Below are positions 5,197-9,059 of a stretch of 9,059 bases of DNA, piece by piece; within the stretch, counting starts at the first letter, position 1; every line of letters starts with the position of its first letter. This stretch comes from LC029 sp036676475 (GTDB lineage: Bacteria > Bacillota > Bacilli > Aneurinibacillales > RAOX-1). Both the position numbers and the translations under genes were made by a program. The DNA is taken from the NCBI GenBank assembly GCA_036676475.1, contig JAKFCU010000116.1, positions 1-9,059 on the forward strand, given 5' to 3'. The notes under the pieces are model-generated. The model was not told the origin of the DNA, did not search any database, and saw only the letters and a program-made list of their open reading frames with translations.

Positions 5197-5226
5197 TTTA
5201 CTAATCGGAATTATAAGGATTATAAT
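5197..5226 (+). promoter_or_regulatory. Sigma-A promoter of the hydrolase gene
   Basis: TTTACT (5197-5202; 4 of 6), an 18-bp spacer and a perfect TATAAT (5221-5226). It lies inside a 10-bp inverted repeat, TTAATTCATA (5186-5195) and TATGAATTAA (5235-5244), which may be an operator. The leader would be about 48 nt. Confidence 0.6.
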
Positions 5227-5280
5227 GATATTATTATGAATTAAGGTGCGTAGTTAGTTTAATTATTGGGAGGGTTTTTC

Positions 5281-6102
5281 TTGGAGAAAACGATTAAGAT
5301 TCCTAGTAACCGGGTAGATTTAGCTGCAACTATCCATTTTCCTAATAAGAGGATGGAAAATGGAAAGTTTCCGTTGGTTATTATATGTCATGGTTTTATT
5401 GGTAATCGAATGGGTGTTAATCGTTTGTTCGTGAAGGCTGCTCGTGAATTTGCATCACAGGGATTTGCTGTATTGCGATTCGATTATGAGGGGTGTGGAG
5501 AAAGTTTGGGGGAATATGGTTCATATGAATTTGGCCGATTTATTCAACAAACGAAGGATGTGATTGAGTTTGCCTCAAATATTGAAAATGTGGATGAGGA
5601 TCAAATTATATTAGTAGGTCATAGTCTTGGAGGAGCCGTTGCAGCACTAACGGCCTGTACAGAGGACCGGATTAAGAAATTGGTTATGTGGTCGGCGGTC
5701 GGCCATCCTTTTCATGATATCGTTAGGATTGTTGGGCATGAAGAGTACCAAAAGTCTTTGTCACATTCATTTGTTGACCATGAAGGATATGCTCTCACCA
5801 GCCACTTTTTTGAGTCCTTAACCCACTATAGTCCGCTAGAGGCAGCTAAATCATTTACTGGGGATGTATTTTTGGCTCATGGTACCGATGATCAAGAGAT
5901 TCCTGTGGATTATTGCGCTCTTTATCATCACGCTTTTAAACGGGGAGAAAGTAAAAGCTGTGTAAAAGAAGTCATTGCTCGTGCGGATCACACTTTTTCA
6001 TCTTTGGAAGGGTCCGCGCACTTATTCAGAAGTACACTTCAATGGTTATTAATGCACACCGATAGTCATGTTAGGGAAGATCATAAAATGACACAACGGT
6101 AG
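5281..6102 (+). CDS. Alpha/beta hydrolase (esterase-like)
   Basis: This 273-residue cytoplasmic serine hydrolase probably acts on small esters; no signal peptide is present. The oxyanion-hole region is IICHGFIGN, the nucleophile elbow is GHSLGG with Ser115, the acid is Asp204 in HGTDDQEIP, and the base is His237 in ARADHTF, so the triad is complete. The lid region between strands (about 145-185) is His/Phe-rich. The overall pattern (CHGF.GN, RFDYEGCGESLG, ADHTFS) is closest to the feruloyl/cinnamoyl esterase-like group; substrate is inference. TTG 5281 is chosen because GGGAGGG (5268-5274) lies 6 bases upstream; an in-frame TTG at 5266 overlaps that site. A glycosyltransferase gene follows after 121 bp with its own ribosome binding site. 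Confidence 0.83.
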   Translation: MEKTIKIPSNRVDLAATIHFPNKRMENGKFPLVIICHGFIGNRMGVNRLFVKAAREFASQGFAVLRFDYEGCGESLGEYGSYEFGRFIQQTKDVIEFASNIENVDEDQIILVGHSLGGAVAALTACTEDRIKKLVMWSAVGHPFHDIVRIVGHEEYQKSLSHSFVDHEGYALTSHFFESLTHYSPLEAAKSFTGDVFLAHGTDDQEIPVDYCALYHHAFKRGESKSCVKEVIARADHTFSSLEGSAHLFRSTLQWLLMHTDSHVREDHKMTQR

Positions 6103-6145
6103 GTTTCTTATCTACTTCTCCACCTTTTGGATATATAAGATAGAT

Positions 6146-6174
6146 ATAACATCGTATATCAGTTCTGCTATATG
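6146..6174 (+). promoter_or_regulatory. Possible extended -10 promoter of the glycosyltransferase gene
   Basis: ATAACA (6146-6151; 4 of 6), a 17-bp spacer and TATATG (6169-6174; 4 of 6) with an upstream TG (6166-6167). Co-transcription with the hydrolase cannot be excluded, since no clear terminator separates the two genes. Confidence 0.3.
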
Positions 6175-6223
6175 TTAATGTAAAGATAGAATCATAGTTA
6201 TGGAGTAAGAGGTGGGATGGTTC

Positions 6224-7567
6224 ATGAATCGGTATCGTTTTATGCATCAAACTCAACTATTCCCTCCGTCTTTTTATATTCCAATCATCTGGAAGTTCTG
6301 GATAGGACAAGGATTTGCTTTGGGATGGATGATGTTTTCCATATGGTTATCTATTCCCTGGGTGAATGATTTACGTCCATTTGTGGGGATTCCATTAGCT
6401 ATATTGATCATTACGGGACTTGCCTATATTCCTGGATATCTTAATGCCTTTCTCCTATCAAGCTTACTCATGGATAAACAGCCACTATTTAAAACAGAAC
6501 AGCCAATTGAACCTATCACTATCTTAATTGCTGCAAAAAATGAGGCAAACAATATAAGAGAAACTCTACAGTATATTGCCAATCAAGATTATCGCGGAGA
6601 TATCCACGTGATCCTTATTGATAATGGTTCAACTGATGGTACAGCACAATTAGCTGCAACCGAATCCAAGAAATTGGAATTAAGTCTAACCTGTCTTCAG
6701 GAGCAAAAACCCGGAAAACATTTTGCCCTAAATACAGGTTTAAACGATGTGGAGACGGAATTAGTCATTACGTTGGATGCTGATACATTGTTGCATAAAT
6801 CGGCCATCCGATTTTTGGTCGCACGGTTAGTCAGTTCACCGGAAGATGTCTGCGCAGTAGCTGGTGCGGTTCTTGTAAGAAATAGCCGGGAGTCATTTTG
6901 GACTCGCATACAAGAGTGGGATTATTATTTAGGGATCGCATCGGTAAAAAGACTTCAAGGACTCTATCAAGGAACATTGGTTGCCCAGGGGGCGTTTAGT
7001 TTATATCGAACAGAGATCATCAAGAAAGTAGGGGGTTGGCCAGACGCCATAGGGGAAGATATAGTATTGACATGGAACTTTTTACAGGACAATTGGAGGG
7101 TCTTTTTTGAACCCTTATCCGTTGCATTTACAAACGTTCCTGTAGAATTCCAACACTTAGCTCGCCAACGAAGCAGATGGGCGAGGGGGATGGTGGAAGG
7201 ATTAAAGAGATTTAAACCTTGGAAACAACCGCGTATAGCATCCAAACATTTAACTGGAATTAACCTAGTTATGCCTTATTTGGACCTTGCCTATACACTG
7301 TGCTGGTTGCCAGGATTACTGTTATCATTTTTTGGCATCTTCCTCATTGTGGGTCCGCATACCTTATTTGTCCTCCCCATTACCTTGGCGAGTAATATGG
7401 TATTTTATCGATATCAGCGTCACATTTTTAGACAATTAAGCTTACGGGTACGCAGTAATTGGATAGGATTCTTCGCCTATGTATTCCTTTATCAAATGTT
7501 GATGTCCCCAGTTTCCATATGGGGATATTTGCAGGAGATTTTGGCTGTTAAACGGGTATGGAAATAG
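6224..7567 (+). CDS. Membrane processive glycosyltransferase, family GT2
   Basis: This 447-residue integral membrane enzyme should polymerise or transfer a sugar from a nucleotide-sugar donor at the inner face of the membrane. Two N-terminal helices (about 17-47 and 52-83) precede the GT-A domain. That domain shows ILIAAKNEANN, LIDNGSTDGT with Asp133, the metal-binding LDADT (Asp185, Asp187), GEDIVLTW (Glu278, Asp279, the catalytic-base motif) and QRSRW (315-319, the QxxRW motif of processive enzymes such as cellulose, hyaluronan and poly-GlcNAc synthases). Two or three C-terminal helices follow (about 350-395 and 412-437). All key residues are intact. The closest class is PgaC-like, but sugar identity cannot be read from the sequence. 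ATG 6224 has AGAGGTGG 8 bases upstream. No partner export or deacetylase gene is adjacent. Confidence 0.87.
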   Translation: MNRYRFMHQTQLFPPSFYIPIIWKFWIGQGFALGWMMFSIWLSIPWVNDLRPFVGIPLAILIITGLAYIPGYLNAFLLSSLLMDKQPLFKTEQPIEPITILIAAKNEANNIRETLQYIANQDYRGDIHVILIDNGSTDGTAQLAATESKKLELSLTCLQEQKPGKHFALNTGLNDVETELVITLDADTLLHKSAIRFLVARLVSSPEDVCAVAGAVLVRNSRESFWTRIQEWDYYLGIASVKRLQGLYQGTLVAQGAFSLYRTEIIKKVGGWPDAIGEDIVLTWNFLQDNWRVFFEPLSVAFTNVPVEFQHLARQRSRWARGMVEGLKRFKPWKQPRIASKHLTGINLVMPYLDLAYTLCWLPGLLLSFFGIFLIVGPHTLFVLPITLASNMVFYRYQRHIFRQLSLRVRSNWIGFFAYVFLYQMLMSPVSIWGYLQEILAVKRVWK

Positions 7568-7572
7568 GATGA

Positions 7573-7604
7573 AAGAAGCTCGTAAACTAGCGAGCTTCTT
7601 TTCT
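7573..7604. terminator. Bidirectional terminator between convergent genes
   Basis: A perfect 10-bp stem pairs aagaagctcg (7573-7582) with cgagcttctt (7591-7600) around an 8-base loop. The plus strand continues with T's (cttcttttct). The minus strand reads CGAGCTTCTTTC. It serves both the glycosyltransferase (plus) and the Mrp-type gene (minus), whose stop codons lie on either side. Confidence 0.88.
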
Positions 7605-7610
7605 GCATCA

Positions 7611-8393
7611 TTATGTAACAGCTAAAATTCGTTCTGCTAATTCACGATATTTGAGACCAGGATTCGAATCTCTGTGATAAACGCCCGGGGCAGGAGCACC
7701 ATGACCCGTTGTCTGCATAGGGATGCGGACCAAAAGAGGGGTGCGTAGGCTTGAGGATAATTTTTCCCCTCCATTCCCTTCGAAAAGGTGAATGTCCTTA
7801 CTGCAATCCGGACAAGTGATATAGGACATATTTTCTACCACGCCGAGGATCTCGTGACCTGTCCTTGCCGTCATCGCTCCTGCGCGAAAAGCCACCTCGG
7901 AAGCCGTATCATGAGGAGTTGTCACAACAATCTCCTTACTGTTCCCCACCATGTCATGGATATCTAAGGGGATATCTCCTGTTCCAGGGGGCAAATCAAA
8001 GATGAGATAATCTAATTCCCCCCAATCTACGTCAAAAAGGAAGGTTTTGATGATTTTGCCTAACATCGGGCCTCTTAAAGTAATCGGTTGATTATCCGTT
8101 CTCAGGAAACCGGATGACATTAGCTTTACTCCAAATTTTTCGATGGGCTGCAGCCTCTCATTGATGGTTCGGGGTTCTTCTCTTACCTGCATTAGGCTAG
8201 GAATACTAAAACCATATATATCGGCATCAATTAATCCGATTCTTTTCCCCTGTTCTTTCATAGAAACCGCTAGATTCACAGCAACTGTAGACTTGCCGAC
8301 TCCCCCTTTACCACTAACAACAGAAAGAAAAGTAGGACGTTTCGTTTGTTTATCCAATGCTTGCTTCAGTCGTTCATTTAAATTTATATTCAT
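7611..8393 (-). CDS. mrp: Mrp/NBP35/ApbC-type P-loop ATPase, Fe-S cluster carrier
   Basis: This 260-residue cytoplasmic ATPase should hold and transfer an iron-sulfur cluster between apoproteins, acting as a dimer. The deviant Walker A is GKGGVGKS (28-35). The Mrp signature is FDLPPGTGD (132-140), followed by VVTTPHDTASEVA (156-168). The cluster-binding CPDC (Cys194, Cys197) is intact. Most bacterial Mrp proteins (about 350 residues, including SalA of B. subtilis) have an N-terminal MIP18/DUF59 domain of about 90 residues; it is missing here, leaving only the ATPase core. ATG at 8391-8393 is chosen because AAAAGGAG lies about 11 bases upstream. Upstream ATG and other in-frame starts (to 8438) have no good site. 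It is divergent from the 8558 gene. Confidence 0.88.
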   Translation of the reverse strand: MNINLNERLKQALDKQTKRPTFLSVVSGKGGVGKSTVAVNLAVSMKEQGKRIGLIDADIYGFSIPSLMQVREEPRTINERLQPIEKFGVKLMSSGFLRTDNQPITLRGPMLGKIIKTFLFDVDWGELDYLIFDLPPGTGDIPLDIHDMVGNSKEIVVTTPHDTASEVAFRAGAMTARTGHEILGVVENMSYITCPDCSKDIHLFEGNGGEKLSSSLRTPLLVRIPMQTTGHGAPAPGVYHRDSNPGLKYRELAERILAVT

Positions 8394-8435
8394 ATAAAAT
8401 AGGACTCCTTTTGGTTGTTTCACATCCATTATTTC

Positions 8436-8479
8436 CAAATAATAATATTTGAGTACTGATTTTGGATAATTATTATTTG
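8436..8479. promoter_or_regulatory. 11-bp inverted repeat in the divergent control region
   Basis: CAAATAATAAT (8436-8446) and ATTATTATTTG (8469-8479) are perfect inverted repeats separated by 22 bp. They lie between the divergent Mrp and 8558 genes. The left arm holds a minus-strand -10-like TATTAT (8447 to 8442) for mrp, though no good -35 is seen. It could be an operator shared by both genes, or chance in AT-rich DNA. Confidence 0.4.
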
Positions 8480-8557
8480 TTGGGGAAAGTGTTGAAGAGT
8501 GGATAAAACACGAGTGTAAGGGGATTCTTATATAAAAAAGGATTAGAAAGGGCTATC

Positions 8558-8869
8558 ATGTTGAATTTGTTTGAACTCGAAAATATTCATGCCGACATTG
8601 AAGTGGTTCATGAAATTGTCCAAACATTAAAGGCTCGAGTTGATGGTAAAGAACTCGAAATTAGAATCCTCAAGAATCGGTTCGGACATTACTTCTATGA
8701 GCTTAGCCACTACTATAGAGGAGCCGACAACCGAGATCCTTCCGTTTCAATAGAAAATCACTTTCCTTCGGCAGAAGAAGCGGCACGTGGAGCTCTCCTC
8801 TCCGCAACGATGTTTTACCGGAGCACGGATGAAGGCGGAATGTGGGTGAGGAACGAGTCGTTCCATTGA
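8558..8869 (+). CDS. Small protein of unknown function (103 residues)
   Basis: I do not recognise this protein. It is soluble, with no signal peptide or membrane segment and no Cys. Residues 12-27 look like a helix and 32-50 like two strands (KELEIRILKNRFGHYFYELS). An aromatic, charged middle (HYYRGADNRDP) follows, then a C-terminal helix (SAEEAARGALLSATMF) and a Trp-containing tail. This resembles a compact alpha/beta domain. ATG 8558 has AGAAAGGG (8545-8552) about 5 bases upstream, and a terminator lies 62 bases after the stop. No clear promoter is seen; a weak GATAAA at 8502-8507 is the best -10. Spacing and codon use look like those of its neighbours. Confidence 0.7.
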   Translation: MLNLFELENIHADIEVVHEIVQTLKARVDGKELEIRILKNRFGHYFYELSHYYRGADNRDPSVSIENHFPSAEEAARGALLSATMFYRSTDEGGMWVRNESFH

Positions 8870-8931
8870 TGGAATAATAATTTTGTTAGGACCCTGGACT
8901 CCTTTTCTGAGAAGCCATAACATAAAAATAA

Positions 8932-8958
8932 GCCCTGACTATTGTCAGGGCATTTTAT
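8932..8958. terminator. Bidirectional intrinsic terminator
   Basis: A perfect 8-bp stem pairs gccctgac (8932-8939) with gtcagggc (8944-8951) around a 4-base loop. On the plus strand attttat follows; on the minus strand TTATTTTTATG follows. It closes the 8558 gene and suggests a convergent gene on the minus strand. Confidence 0.88.
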
Positions 8959-8964
8959 ATGTAG

Positions 8965-9059
8965 TTATGGCGGGAGAAGGTGGGAATACTCTTTTTCTTT
9001 GATTAAAGAGCTCACTTTGTTCGCAATCATAGAGGAAGAAAAAGATGCTCGTCCTACTT
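8965..9059 (-). CDS. Possible 3' end of a minus-strand gene, cut by the window edge
   Basis: Read on the minus strand from 9057, one frame stays open for 30 codons to a TAA (8967 to 8965), 14 bases before the bidirectional terminator. The tail contains SMIANKVSSLIKEKEYSHLL and ends PP. The stop-then-terminator spacing is what a real gene end would show, but the segment is too short to identify. Confidence 0.35.
   Translation of the reverse strand, partial: VGRASFSSSMIANKVSSLIKEKEYSHLLPP

Noticed and set aside
5220..5234. PerR/Fur-like box (TTATAAT-g-ATATTAT) at the hydrolase -10
   Set aside because: The left half matches the PerR half-site fully, but the right half matches only 4 of 7 and the left half is simply the -10 region in AT-rich DNA.
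5281..7567. Hydrolase and glycosyltransferase as one polysaccharide operon
   Set aside because: The gap is 121 bp, the glycosyltransferase has its own ribosome binding site and a possible promoter, and nothing in the hydrolase points to a polysaccharide substrate. Co-transcription remains possible but is not shown.
8143..8397. Plus-strand open frame of 84 codons across the Mrp gene
   Set aside because: It overlaps the Walker A region of the clearly conserved minus-strand gene and has no family features.

Overview
The window reads as chromosomal DNA from a low-GC, Gram-positive endospore-former of the order Bacillales. Three things suggest this. Nearly every gene has a strong AGGAGG-type ribosome binding site, and TTG and GTG starts are common. 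Intrinsic terminators (a hairpin followed by T's) close most units. The gene content (a DUF421/YetF-type membrane protein, a YwnA/YwnB-type pair, a MinD-like Mrp ATPase, an RluF-type pseudouridine synthase) is typical of the order. I see no phage, IS, CRISPR, tRNA or rRNA signature. The species cannot be fixed from the sequence.

Layout: (1) 1-764 holds an RluF-like 23S rRNA pseudouridine synthase on the minus strand. (2) It is divergent from a plus-strand run. First comes a small secreted or membrane protein at 968-1417. It looks like the N-terminal leader half of a Tim44-like protein, and its best start is an ATA codon. Next are a 59-residue His/Ser/Lys/Tyr-rich protein (1543-1722) and a DUF421 membrane protein (1846-2538); each of the first two is closed by a terminator. 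(3) 2549-3767 is a compact regulon: an Rrf2 repressor and an NAD(P)-binding oxidoreductase, each preceded by the same palindromic operator, GTTGTAA-N9-TTACAAC. (4) 4050-5096 encodes a secreted protein built of 47-residue tandem repeats that are almost identical in DNA. (5) 5281-6102 is an alpha/beta hydrolase and 6224-7567 a membrane processive family-2 glycosyltransferase. (6) A bidirectional terminator separates these from a convergent Mrp/NBP35-type Fe-S carrier ATPase (7611-8393, minus). (7) A divergent small gene of unknown function (8558-8869) follows, then another bidirectional terminator, then probably the 3' end of a minus-strand gene running off the window.

Most genes appear to be single units with their own promoter and terminator, so one operon-encoded pathway is unlikely. 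The clearest functional linkage is the Rrf2 regulator with its neighbour oxidoreductase through the twin operators. The least explained parts are the repeat protein with its A-B-A-B duplication history, the ATA-started leader protein with its His-rich neighbour, and the small unknown gene at 8558. I found no obvious defence or biosynthetic system.
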